Assembly: GCA_002633005.1 (NCBI GenBank)
Contig: NMRA01000266.1
Location: forward strand, 136,544 to 200,543
Direction: 5' to 3'
Length of the DNA stretch: 64,000 bases
DNA from: Phoronis australis
Lineage: Eukaryota > Phoronida > Phoronidae
How positions within the stretch are numbered: position 1 is the stretch's first letter; the number at the start of each line of letters is the position of its first letter. Of the stretch, positions 23,227 through 34,356 are shown piece by piece. Made by a program: the position numbers and the translations under genes. The notes beneath the pieces are model-generated. The model was given only the letters and a program-made list of their open reading frames with translations. It made no database searches and was not told the origin of the DNA.

Positions 23227-25432
23227 GAAGGACGTACACTAATGCAGAAGCCAGGAGTACTGTGCGAGCATTGACGAAATTATTCACCGCATTCCGCAAG
23301 CCAAACAGCAGTGCGTATTTTTTATTGAAGAGTTACCCCAGAGCATCAATATTAAGGATTGTGTTTCAAAATTAGTGCGCTTATAGACACAAGCACGTGA
23401 TTCCGAAAATAAGCGTAGCTTCGAATGTAGGGCCGGCGCCTAAATACGGACATCGCCTGCAAAAATTAAAAGTTGTACTTATCAGATGACATTACGCAAT
23501 GAGGAAATTGCGACAATTTAAAAATCTTAGATGGATTAGCATTTTTGATTCTTCATTGATTTTCTCCTTTACTAGAAGACTATTTAAATATCTTTTGTCA
23601 GTTTTCAAGAAGTTAGAAAGCTGGCATTCTGATGTCAGATATTGCAAGCTTCAATATGATGCCAGTCAATAAATTCACGAAGTGTCATCATTTTCCTGAA
23701 CATCGGTCCTTCGGACTATCGAACCCACCTCCAACTAACCTTTGCTTATTGTGTGCGCTAAATGGTACGCCTCGATCTCGAAGAAATGTTCTAAGACCAA
23801 GAATAGGGAATAAATTTAGCTTAGTCTGCCCGTCGTCTGCCAGTAGTTGTTCCCACAGTCAAGTCCAAAATACTACCACAGTGCTTTGCATGACCTGTGG
23901 CGCCGTCCAAGCGGATGTTTCGTGAACTATCAACAATTAAGTCCACATGTACATGTATGTGCTGAGTACTGTGGCTGCAAATGCAGTTTTCACAATGGTG
24001 TGAACAAATGGTAGTAAATCTACAACAACTGTTAGTAATTTAAAGTTTGGAAGTCAACGCAAATTTTTGAATGATTTTCGGGGTAATTATTGTTTGACTT
24101 TGATACTCGCAGATGCGATTTCTTGGCACCTAGGGATTTTCAGGTCGCTAAACACAACCTGCCATGATCTGTTTCCCATATTATTATGCACACATGTTAC
24201 TAGAGTTTGAGAAAATGAGAAATTGTTAGACGAGTATAGACAGAAACGGTTCACCTTTCCAATGCACGAAGAAATACGGAGACTTTCCATGAACACCACA
24301 TCCCCATTTTAGCAGCATGGTCCAAAGTATGAATTGTTTTCAAATACTGGGCCGAGGATATATTTACGTAGCCAAATTACGATATGACGTGCAAGGGTTA
24401 ATGAAGTGTGCAGTGTAAGTGTTTTTTATATAAAAACGAAGCTTTTTTAAAAACAGGACACAGTGAGTTTACGTATCATTTTGATGGCTAGTGTACAGAT
24501 TTTTCTTATCAAATGGGCTAATATTTGGAATGATACAAGGGCAAATCCTATTCCAAACATACAGAGCTTACCAACCGATATTCCTATCATCATTTTGAGT
24601 TTAATTGTGTCCCAAACACAAAATAAATGCATTGAATTCGTCGAGGGACCTTTCTATTTCTAGGGTTGTTTTGGGGGAAGAGCGTTTTCGGATGATAGCT
24701 TGAGAACCTATAGACGGATTACATTGAAGCTTGACACGGACCTCGTCTTATATGATGTCTGACATATCACCAAGTCGAGGATCAGGCTGCAGGGCGAGAA
24801 AAAACTGTTGATTGGTGGGGAATTACTATTGTGATCTGTTGAAAACGCTGCGTCAAATAGCTACGAAAAAAGATAGCCACCTGTATATCACGTAAAAAAG
24901 AATTTCGTTCATTAAAACAGAGGTAAGTTTACGACAACTTAGATCACACTTGACAGCCATGAGGGAGAAAGATTGTCGGCATTGAGCATCAGGGTCTTCC
25001 TCTTCCTCGTCATTATCACCACCCGTCGCCGTCACAGTCGACGTTAGAGACGTTTCCTTCGCATTCAACTGCGTCATGGTGCTCGCCATCGTCATAAACA
25101 ATGCCATCAATATCGTTGTCACCATCGTAATCAGTGTTGCCATCGTCATGATGCATAATGTTGATCGCGCACATCGCAGATGCGCCCAGACTCACACAAT
25201 TGCAAGAGGACCGCTTTGTGCATAGAATACGCCCTTAACAGACAAACCTTACCACAGTCGAAGTAAGACACCTCATTGACAACAGCGACTGTTGGATTTG
25301 GCGAGCTTCAATCAAATTATTTGCGTTTTACGATATCATATTCTCCCGTTTTGGCTCCTATTGAAGCTACAATTATCTACATGTACGGCATATATGGCAG
25401 AGTTAGATAAAAACTGACATAGATCTACTTAC

Positions 25433-25810
25433 GTATGAGGACAAACATTAATTCTGCAGTCTTCTCCAGTGCATTGGTGGATGTTTTAATCTTGTCGACG
25501 TGTACATTCCTTGCAGTACAGTTGGCTTTCATACCATGCTCAAGTCCGCCTCTGCGAGTGGTGAACGTCAGGTCGCGCGTGTAAACGTTCCCTCCGTTGG
25601 AGGGCCGTTTAACCTCGGCCTCCACTACAGCAGCGTTGGATGGCATGACAGTCCACGTTAGCAATCCCAATGGCCGTATGGAGCTTGAAGTACACCGGAT
25701 CCTTATGTTTTTTCCAACGGGCGCAAAGTATATTCGAGGATGGCTTTCATCCGCTGCTTTTTCCTGCAGTGTGTCTCCAACGACACTTGTGTTTAGCGCT
25801 TTAGGGCCAT
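25433..25810 (-). CDS. Ig-like domain exon D11 (block A, position a)
   Basis: 378 nt, Y-G-P-K-A-L at the start and C|GTAAGT at the end. Canonical Cys (I-R-C-T), Trp (L-T-W-T-V) and Cys (A-N-C-T-A-R-N). It is 21 nt shorter than its partner D2, the difference falling after strand C and in the F-G region. It is followed by a 4.5-kb intron; the equivalent intron after D2 is also long (3.2 kb), another trace of common origin. Confidence 0.88.
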
Positions 25811-26069
25811 CTGTTGGACAATACTTAAAATATAGACATGTCCACAACTTGGTGGAACCATTTTACATGTGACAGGGTGTGGGTAAGAGACGCTAATTAA
25901 TACTGAAGAATTTCTGCATGCTACACTACGCCACATACATGTGAGCAGTAACTGACAAAGTATTTGTGCGGTCGGAATATCTCAACACCTGTGGAATTTT
26001 GCAAATATAATCAAAATGATAGACACTGCCAAATACCGACACAAACCATCAACACCGATCGGTACTTAC

Positions 26070-26405
26070 AAAGGACGTGTACCAGCACTGACTCGTTTCT
26101 GCTAAAGAGTTCGTGGTGTTCGTTTTTGGCGTTGCAACGTTTTGAAGTACCGTCATCGATACTTCGTGCTGTGAACGACATGCTCTGTTCATACAAGTAA
26201 CCTCGGGCTGCGTCTCCGACGCGATGTTGCCTTCCTAACTGCGCCTCTTGAATGAGACCTCCAGTTCCGTCGGTCCAACTCACGTTGCAGCTCTCGGACA
26301 CCGTATCAGTTCGGCACGTAAGGTTTACTCTGTCACCCTCAACAACCCATAGGTCTCTGCCAACCGCGGCATCATTACTTGTAATTGCAACTAAAGACGG
26401 GCCGA
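26070..26405 (-). CDS. Ig-like domain exon D10 (block B, position i, end of block)
   Basis: 336 nt, the same length as D19. Canonical Cys (L-T-C-R-T-D), Trp (V-S-W-T-D) and Cys (K-R-C-N-A-K-N) are present, plus a conserved extra Cys three residues before the Trp (S-E-S-C). This extra Cys is also in D19. It is followed after only 259 bp of intron by D11, the first domain of the second block copy, so the two blocks are directly joined. Confidence 0.88.
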
Positions 26406-27747
26406 CTGCAAATCCAGGTACATGAGCGATACGTTAAGATCATTTAGCTAACAGTTTAGATTTTTTTACCATTTATGACATTTTTTACGTTTGCTCATGA
26501 ATCCGTACTGTCTGCAGATCATTGTTGGTCACAAAATAAATGTACGACAATAATCTCCTCCAGGTGGTCCTCGTTTCGGAATGGACGTGTGCTTTTTTAG
26601 GAGTCCACCCATGACATCCACCGTTCTACGTGAATTTTGCAATAAATGAAGACAATCTGCGCATGTGCGTATCAGGAAAAAAACTCGCTGAATTTTTAAC
26701 AACCTAATGTCCCTACAATGTCAAATTGAAGATGACCTGTTTCCGATTCGAGAACTTGCAAACCTATGTAGACCGGTACAGGCAATGCCTGTGAATCTTA
26801 TCACCACATGTGAAATGATATTGTCTAGCCGTACTAGGGTCTTCTATAATAAGTGAGGTCCCAAGTTTTCTCAAGATGTTGAAAAAATCCCCATTTCAAG
26901 TTTCATGGCGAAGATTATTGTGAAACCGTATTTTACAAACCGCCTCGTACAGTTTTGTGAGTTCCCAACTGGTGGCGAAAGTGTAGCTTGTACATTTATG
27001 CTCACCTAAGTCAATAAGCGACTTAATTCTTTTGTAATTTAAGACATAGGACCAAAATCTGACTCAGCGTTCATAAAACGATCTTTTCCGAAAAGGAGCT
27101 CTTCGTAATGTTGTATGAGGTATGTACCCGATTGAAAGTCGGTTTTACGATTTGAGACAGAAAATGATGATACTGTAGGTCACACTACTGGCAACAACTC
27201 CAACTTTGAGTTAAATGATATGGCAGTGTCCGATTCGCTTAAAACGATGATTTTTTCATCAACCTTTAAAATTCACCGCATTGCAGCCAGAGCGAGAGAC
27301 TTATCGGTACAGCATTAAGTATCTTTACTTCCTTACTACCCCTCTGACGAACCAATTTCGCCATCTCAAACCGCAGTCGACGCATTTTGATATCTAATAC
27401 TAATACTTACGTCTCTTCAAAGTCACTTTGACAAAAATTACAGTACTGGGTGGACAAAGGTGAATGCTTGAGCCCTTTAAATTTTTAGTTGAGAATAGTT
27501 AAACGGTATCGCGTTTATTCCACTCGTGCATGTAGCGGCGCTACGCCCTCTCTCTAAATGTTGCCGCAAGCTTTCATGCTAACCCCTGTTTCAGAGGACA
27601 AAAAAGAGTTCTGTTTACCACCATGCAGCTTCAAAAATGGTTCGTGATGCACTGCAAAGTTTAACTCTGACACCCCCGTGTATATGCGATATCGCACAGA
27701 ATAACGATTGCGAGATTTTATTAAAAATCATCTTTTCATTAACTTAC
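26406..27747 (-). other. Intron D9-D10
   Basis: 1.3 kb of unique-looking AT-rich sequence. I see no exon, repeat or RNA gene in it. Confidence 0.45.
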
Positions 27748-28077
27748 AAATCACGACTAATGTGTAGCGACGCTTGACAACTTCCTTTGTGTACGGATTC
27801 TCCACAGAATACTGGACAGTTTCATTATTGTCCGCTGCCAAGGGAGTGGCGCTGAACAGGGTCGTGCTCTGGAAGGCACCAGGTGACTGGGACACAAATT
27901 GCGTCACGGTAAATGCGCCACCTGTCACGTCATGCACAATCTTTGCTGTCCCATTCGGACTGACGGTGGATGTTGTGAAGTTAATGGAGAACCGTTTGCC
28001 AGACACAACATATATCTTGTCGTTATCATTTGAAAATTCCGCGTTAGTTAGTTGGACGATAACGTTTTCTGGGCCAA
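27748..28077 (-). CDS. Ig-like domain exon D9 (block B, position h), cysteine-free
   Basis: 330 nt. Strand B reads I-N-F-T-T and strand F reads V-Q-Y-S-V-E-N; no Cys and no Trp. It pairs with D18 (327 nt): both contain S-P-N-G-T, H-D-V-x-G-G and F-S-A-T-P, and both end T-L-V-V-I. The D-x-x-x-P signature seen in most other domains becomes T-V-S-P-N-G here. Confidence 0.85.
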
Positions 28078-28198
28078 CTGGAACACGAATAAAACTTAAT
28101 GTATGTCAGTCGACATTGGACTAGTAGCAATGGAGTACGCTAATCACAAAGCATAAACGAGCAAAGGCAAACAACAAATGCAAATAATCAATAACAGG

Positions 28199-28262
28199 AA
28201 ACAACAACAACCACAATAACAACAACAACAACATCAACGACGACGACTACAACGACAACGCT
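28199..28262. repeat. (CAA)n / (CGA)n-like microsatellite
   Basis: A CAACAACAA run with AAT and CGA variants in the intron between D8 and D9. Confidence 0.85.
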
Positions 28263-28780
28263 GTTAAACCAAGATAGAAGGTAGTACGCATCTGGGTCGG
28301 TACGCTTTATGCATGTACATGTACTTTCAGAGACTTTGCTAGAACCTTATTGCCTAACAGGTTAAATAGCTCATAATCAGTCGCCTGTTTTTTGTATTAT
28401 GATCATCTCCACTGAGGTATGCATGGCTTCCTCACCTGAAACTCGCCGTGTGATGTCGCTGAATGTAGCCAGTGGCTCTAGCTGACCGGTTGTTTCACGC
28501 AGGCGTCACGTAATTCACCCTTGCCGACAACACGAACTACGTAGAATACATGTATTTCTAGGATGCTCCTTTAACTTTTGAGACGAATTAACTGAGCATG
28601 CGTCTGCTACAGAGACGTTGATCACGTGATTGGAGCAAAAAGTAGTTATATGTATGCTGTATTACTCAACCCGTGCCAGAGGGCAGAGATTTATTAAATC
28701 TATATACCTGAGTCCGGAACACCGCAATACATGACAGGTGCGTTGTTAAGTTTAAATTCATTAAAATGTTAGTTTCTCAC

Positions 28781-29101
28781 ATGCGACTCTGATGTGGAAG
28801 ACAATCTGTACAGTTTTCTGGGCTAACTCATTTTCTGCTTCAAAGGTTAATGGAATCAAGTTGTCCCCCCTGTTCATCCGTAACGTTTTAGTTACTTCTG
28901 TCATCTTTCCAACTCTTCGCATTGTCGTGTTGAAGTTGAAATTATAGCCTAGCAGCCGTACACTCGTGTTTGTGAGCTCGGGATTCGTGTCGTCCAACGT
29001 AAAGATTAGTTCTACATCCTGGTTCTCCCTTACAGTCACCCATTTGGTACGTTCATTGTAATCCCCGCCTGAGACCGTCAAGTCGACAGTTGTGGGCCCA
29101 T
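28781..29101 (-). CDS. Ig-like domain exon D8 (block B, position g), cysteine-free
   Basis: 321 nt, ending T|GTGAGA. No cysteines: strand B is L-I-F-T-L-D-D-T-N-P and strand F is L-T-F-E-A-E-N. It pairs with D17 (336 nt), which has L-I-F-T-V-D-D-T-N-P and F-K-F-A-A-T-N. Both share W-V-T-V-x-E-N near the start and end with H-I/L-R-V-A. Confidence 0.84.
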
Positions 29102-29255
29102 CTATAAAACAAATTCTCATTTACTATCGTTCAGGCCTCAGTAGGCTCTCGGTTCTGAATCACAATTAACGAATGAAGATTTTGCGAATAGTACTACAGC
29201 GCATGTCACAGTTTGGTGAAAATCATCCGAGCAGCTACCAACTATGGAATGGAAG

Positions 29256-29410
29256 CAGGGCGGACCCAGGATATTAAGTTGGGGGACAGGGCATAGCATT
29301 AGCCATTATTTTACCCGTCGGACATTCGCACTACCGAGCTGCAAATTGGGATGTGGGAGAATTTTAGGGGGGCCATGGCCCCTTTGGCCCTCTCTAAATC
29401 CGCCAGTGGG
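29256..29410 (+). repeat. Dispersed repeat with GGGGGGCCATGGCCCC core, copy 1
   Basis: It runs from CAGGGCGGACCCAGGATATTA through a GGGCCATGGCCCC palindrome to CCGCCAGTGGG. A related copy lies inverted at 45867-46031 (both contain AGGGCA.AG.ATTAGCCA.AATTTTACCCGTC). This looks like a short nonautonomous element in the intron between D7 and D8. Confidence 0.65.
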
Positions 29411-29550
29411 AAGTCAAAAATGTTCTACCTTTACTGAGGTGGAGTTGATTTTCAGAAAGAGTTGTCTGTGTGAGCCCCAACGCGGTGAACAGAAGAACGT
29501 TGAGACATCAATTCAATATCAATTTACAGTAACAATAAAATAACGCTTAC

Positions 29551-29880
29551 ACACGACGTCAAGCGTCAAATGACCCCTTGCTACCATTGCACTATTCCGT
29601 TGGTTGATGGCGCTGCAGTTAATTCGTAAGCCGAGGAGCTCCTTTTTCGCCTGAACGGTGAATGCCTTGAACACCTGAACAGCCCCATCAGTGTTCTTAC
29701 TTACGTACGCCTCATTCACGATTACGTCAGGATTGTTGATTGGAATACTTAAGTTAGCGTTGGGCCAGACGTCGTCTGTTTCACATCGAAACGTTTTTAG
29801 TTGGTTGTCGTGGCACCTGACACTGTCGCCAAGTTTTCTATCACGGCCGTCGAGGAAGAACGCGACCGTTTCTGGTCCAT
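29551..29880 (-). CDS. Ig-like domain exon D7 (block B, position f)
   Basis: 330 nt, opening with Y-G-P-E-T-V. Strand B Cys (F-R-C-E-T-D-D-V-W-P) and strand F Cys (I-N-C-S-A-I-N) are kept and the strand C Trp is absent (L-S-I-P). An extra Cys lies upstream (V-R-C-H-D). It pairs with D16, which has F-R-C-E-S-D-D-S-W-P and ends in the same N-R-R/N-x-x-A segment. Confidence 0.87.
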
Positions 29881-30259
29881 CTAGATAAAGTGAGTGTTGC
29901 ATTAAGAAGAGGGGATTTATGTGGACTAAGCGATTATCAACTCTGTGAAATGACCATCAACAACCAATATTTCCAGGGTTCTGTGGAAGACAAATTGATA
30001 GCAGCCCCATCATGTTGGGTCAATATACATCACGCCCGTTGAAATTAAGCTTGAATATAGTGGTTGTGTTCCTAAAATACATGTAACTCACGGCTACGTT
30101 TTCATTCACGCGTTTAATAGCTGGTTCTTATTGCAGTCCCGGAAAGTGGGTGTGTTTTACACGAGAACTGCAGGCGTCAGCACTGACAAGGAGAAGAACA
30201 AGTACATTGACAACTTCTCCAGGCAACCGTTGATTGGACTGTAAGCACCAGTAACTCAC

Positions 30260-30586
30260 AAGTGATGTCCAAAGTTGACTCCACGCTGATGGACGTTCCG
30301 CTAACCGGGTTTCTGCACGTGCAGGTGATTTTTTTCCGATTCAACGCCCTATCTACGGAAAGACTGAAGTCTTTTCTGGAAAACGTTCCGCCATGCGATA
30401 CCAAGAATGATTTGTCGACGGTGGGCCATGGTGTATCGCCAATATGTACTGTGACGTCAGAGGGAGGATTAGCAGAATCAGAGAGACATGCCATCTGGTG
30501 ACTGGCACCATCGGTCACTTCAAAGACTTCCGATAGGTTTCGCATGCTGGTTTTGTTGTATTGAATGACAGCTTCTGACGGTCCGA
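30260..30586 (-). CDS. Ig-like domain exon D6 (block B, position e)
   Basis: 327 nt, ending T|GTGAGT. Strand B Cys (M-A-C-L-S-D-S-A-N-P-P) and strand F Cys (I-T-C-T-C) are present, with an extra Cys two residues on. There is no strand C Trp (V-T-V-H-I); a Trp occurs a few residues later. It pairs with D15 (333 nt), which has C-L-T-D-S-T-N-P-P at the same place and also ends T-L-D-V/I-T. Confidence 0.87.
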
Positions 30587-31778
30587 CTGAAAGATCAACG
30601 ACCAGTATCACCGAAGCGAAGCAATGCAATTGCCTTTGCAAGAAACTTTTGGAAAATCACTATGAATGGCGTTCTTAGAAAAATCAATGGTTTTTAAGGG
30701 CGAACATCAGCAAATGATAGTACATGAAGTGTTTTATCTTGAACAAATCCGCCGGCGTTCTCAAACAGCCAAAATGTAGGCACAAAGACCTTTATCGGGT
30801 TGTCACGAATTCTTGATGATGGTGCAAAATGTTTTGCTGTCCAGATATCAAGTGATCGTATAACAGACATTATAATCATAACATGAAAACAATGACTGCC
30901 ATTGGTTACAATCACGTGATGGTAGACATAAAGGTGGAGCTGACAACAACCAATGGTTACGAGGATCGTGAACTGAATTTGCTCAGCAACCATAACATTG
31001 GATGGACCATAATTCCTGGGATACCTAAAGATTAACGTTACAGAGACTCATTAAAGTGCAATCGAATAGCCATGGTGGAGCGAAGGCTTTTAAAACGGAC
31101 TTGCCAAGAACCACTTCCATTCCATGTGTGTCCAATTTTCTGCGTTACAGGTACATGTACCTGTTGCACTAAACTACCAATCATCTCTATCTTTTGATTT
31201 CGTCAACTGGAAATTTGTCATATTTTACCATTTTGTGACTAAAATTGAAATAAATAATAAATTAATTGCTTATATACTTGAAAAGAAATGAACTAGTCAA
31301 AAAACGAGAATTTTTCCTAATAGGATTGTTATGGAATAGAATTTCTAAAATGTAATGCGTATCATCTCAATCCTTATGAAACTACATACGAGTACCTTCA
31401 CACCAATGGTATGCCTATGTGTCGTTTTTAAAACTAAAATTTAGAAATTGTGAGTAACTGATCCAGAGAAATTTCCAATATGACATGGATTTTCCGATTT
31501 TTACCGCTGGTCAGAGAGTGTGCATGTACGGGTTTGGCGTAAAAAAGGAAAATTAAACTTTTTAAGAGCAAAAGACGGATAATGGCAATTTGAAGGATTT
31601 TCAACTAATACTGAATGTCAGATGTTACATGCCATGGTCCTCTGGCATGCCATTTTGACTGTTGATGTGACTCTTGAAAATGGTAATTTAGTACCATTAA
31701 AACACTAAACAACGCAAATAGGCCAACAATCAAAGTAAAATAATCGGACACTGTGTTATGTTTAAAGAATTGACTTAC

Positions 31779-32123
31779 AGGATACTTCTAAAGTGATGAC
31801 CTCTCGAACTGTGTAGTTGCTTTCCATCTTGTTTGTGGCAACATAGACAACCTCACGTCTATTGTCACTTTCAGACGGGGTGATGGTCAGCGTGGTCTCA
31901 TAAATCAGACCACCAAACTCGCCGATCTCATTGGTTGTCACTACACTCAGGCCTGGCAGAACAGTCACAGTCACGTTTGCTTCTTTGATCACATTTCCCG
32001 TCCTAAAAACGATACTGGACTCTTTGCCCGCTGTCACGTCATACTTGCGTACGTCGGGTTTCTGCGGATCAGCTTCGTGCCTGACGGCTGAGGTCGCTTC
32101 CACCGAGTAAGAAGTAGGACCAA
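31779..32123 (-). CDS. Ig-like domain exon D5 (block B, position d), cysteine-free
   Basis: 345 nt, the same length as D14. Both Ig cysteines are missing: strand B reads I-V-F-R-T and strand F reads V-V-Y-V-A-T-N. There is no core Trp. The Ig assignment rests on exon size, phase, the F-G-P linker, the shared G-E-F-G-G segment and the end-strand pattern. D14 at 18221-18565 is the paralogue (both carry T-S-A-V-R-H, R-K-Y-D-V and T-P-S-x-x-D-N). Confidence 0.83.
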
Positions 32124-32502
32124 CTGTTAAAGCAATATGGTTACCACAATGACCACGTGGTTGGAGACTCCATTATTCGTCAGATGGCAAGGCAGTGCCC
32201 TATACTTATCGTCACGTTAACGTTCAATGACTGGGAAATAACTTTCAAGAAAATGAGGCTTGTACCAAAACGCAGTATACGTACTCGCCAATGTATAGCC
32301 GCAGGCAGATTTAAGATGGCACAGCCCAAACATTCATTTGCATGTCAATTTTAGGGCAGACATACATGTAGGCCTTTAAAAATTGTTTGCAGACCTTGGA
32401 AAAACTTCGCCCGTTATATGAATGTCAATCGACATTCACACTGATAGTATCCCCGACGCAGAAACAGGAAATCTGTGTTACATGTCTCTGAAGGAAACTT
32501 AC

Positions 32503-32871
32503 ACATAATGTTGTAAAAGAGGACCTTTCTTGTGACGTTCAGATCTCCGTAAAATTTGTTTTTGAAAACGCACACTAGGTAATCGTCGAATAGTTCCACC
32601 GTTAAATTAAAGTATAAATCGAATGCGTATTTCTTTCTTTCTTGCAATCCATCCGTTGGCTTCTCTCCTTCCACGAATGCACCTGTGGCGCTATATGCAC
32701 AATCAATTTCTAAATTCGGTTTCACGTAGTCAGTGGTGAACCGCAGAGTGTATTCTGCGTTGCTCGGGGGAGCCTGAACGACATAGTGTTCAGGACTGTC
32801 TGTTGGAACGGCCTGTACATTATCGTTCGCCGTGGCTCCAAATAGCGTGACGCCGACGTGCAAAGGTCCTG
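32503..32871 (-). CDS. Ig-like domain exon D4 (block B, position c)
   Basis: 369 nt, the same length as D13. The strand B Cys is replaced by Phe (L-R-F-T-T-D), while a Cys appears in strand C (I-D-C-A-Y-S), where the core Trp normally sits. The strand F Cys is kept (Y-L-V-C-V-F-K-N). The same arrangement is found in D13, so it predates the duplication. The joined linker codon is Ser (S-G-P). The motif L-F-D-D-Y-L is shared with D13. Confidence 0.86.
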
Positions 32872-33428
32872 CTATAAACAGTAAAACACTCAACAAGCTT
32901 ACTAGAAATTAATTACTTCGTTTAGCTACACATAATGTCCACGAGATACCGTGACGCACTAGACATACACGTACTGTATCAGTCCGCGGTCGAGCATGAG
33001 GGACACGTACAGGACTGTGTCTCAGTGAGCGACAACCAATTGTCTTTGAGCATTCAATCTAGCAACTCGGAGAACAAATCCATTGGCATCACCCAAACAT
33101 TCTAGCAGACTTTAACTTAATACATTGTATGTGGTTAGGACCGCTATAATGCATGGGCACTCCGTATATTGTCAACGGACGAAGTATGTAATTTTACGTA
33201 TAAGCCGTTACTATTGACTAGTGGCACCTTCAAAGACAGCCAGGAAGTGGCTAAGTTCTAGTGGTATTTAATTCCTTGCGACTATCCATGATCCAACAAA
33301 CAAACGCAAACAATTGTCACAGATGCGCGACGTTACCTAAGCAGCGTAAGAGCAAAGTTGGCTTGCCAGGGCTACAGTTCCATGGTTTGGTGGAATGTAC
33401 TGTCACTGGATATTGCGCAACTACTTAC

Positions 33429-33782
33429 ATGCTACTATGACGTTGTGTGATTCACTAGTCGAGGTTTGAGCCTCATCGAACCGGTTTTGAGCTTGGCACG
33501 TGGCACTTTGATCGGCCCAAGCGGGGTCCGAAATTCTGAACGTGATGTTTGTGGTGGTCGTGTAGTTTAAATATTCAGTTATTTCTTCAACGAAAGGTCT
33601 GCCAGGTTTAAAGGGTAGAGAATTCATTGCGTACGTCATGTTGGCATCCCCGGTGTTCATGAAGTTCGTTTGACACGACAGAGTATACGTCTCGTTTATC
33701 TTTGCTATGAAGTATTTCACGTTGTTCTCAGTCACCCATTTGCCGCTATTGTAACTCTCGATGCTCAATGGAGCTGGTGATA
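33429..33782 (-). CDS. Ig-like domain exon D3 (block B, position b)
   Basis: 354 nt, the same length as its partner D12. It opens with S-P-A-P-L instead of G-P. Strand B Cys (L-S-C-Q-T-N) and strand F Cys (A-T-C-Q-A-Q-N) are kept, but the strand C Trp is replaced by Tyr (M-T-Y-A). The segments F-M-N-T-G-D and E-Y-L-N-Y are nearly identical in D12. Several N-x-T sequons occur in the middle of the domain. Confidence 0.88.
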
Positions 33783-33925
33783 CTGAAAAAGAATCGAACA
33801 ACAGCATGAACTCGTGCTATTTTAAATCGGACCATGGACTGTTAAATAGCCTACCTCACGCTGTGTCAAGTGTGAAAAATGACACGACTTTTGGGCTTCG
33901 GTAAAAATAGAGCAACAATCAAAGT

Positions 33926-34356
33926 NNNNNNNNNNNNNNNNNNNNNNNNNNNNNNNNNNNNNNNNNNNNNNNNNNNNNNNNNNNNNNNNNNNNNNNNNNN
34001 NNNNNNNNNNNNNNNNNNNNNNNNNNNNNNNNNNNNNNNNNNNNNNNNNNNNNNNNNNNNNNNNNNNNNNNNNNNNNNNNNNNNNNNNNNNNNNNNNNNN
34101 NNNNNNNNNNNNNNNNNNNNNNNNNNNNNNNNNNNNNNNNNNNNNNNNNNNNNNNNNNNNNNNNNNNNNNNNNNNNNNNNNNNNNNNNNNNNNNNNNNNN
34201 NNNNNNNNNNNNNNNNNNNNNNNNNNNNNNNNNNNNNNNNNNNNNNNNNNNNNNNNNNNNNNNNNNNNNNNNNNNNNNNNNNNNNNNNNNNNNNNNNNNN
34301 NNNNNNNNNNNNNNNNNNNNNNNNNNNNNNNNNNNNNNNNNNNNNNNNNNNNNNNN
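33926..34356. other. Assembly gap (431 N)
   Basis: Run of N in the 3.2-kb intron between D2 and D3. Confidence 0.95.

Larger units (their letters stand above)
20966..25432 (-). other. Long intron D11-D12
   Basis: A 4.5-kb intron holding a CA/CG-type microsatellite (21244-21320), a MITE copy (22829-23226), and a CAT/GTC-triplet-rich stretch around 25005-25155. No Ig domain is visible, matching the exon-free equivalent intron after D2. Confidence 0.55.
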
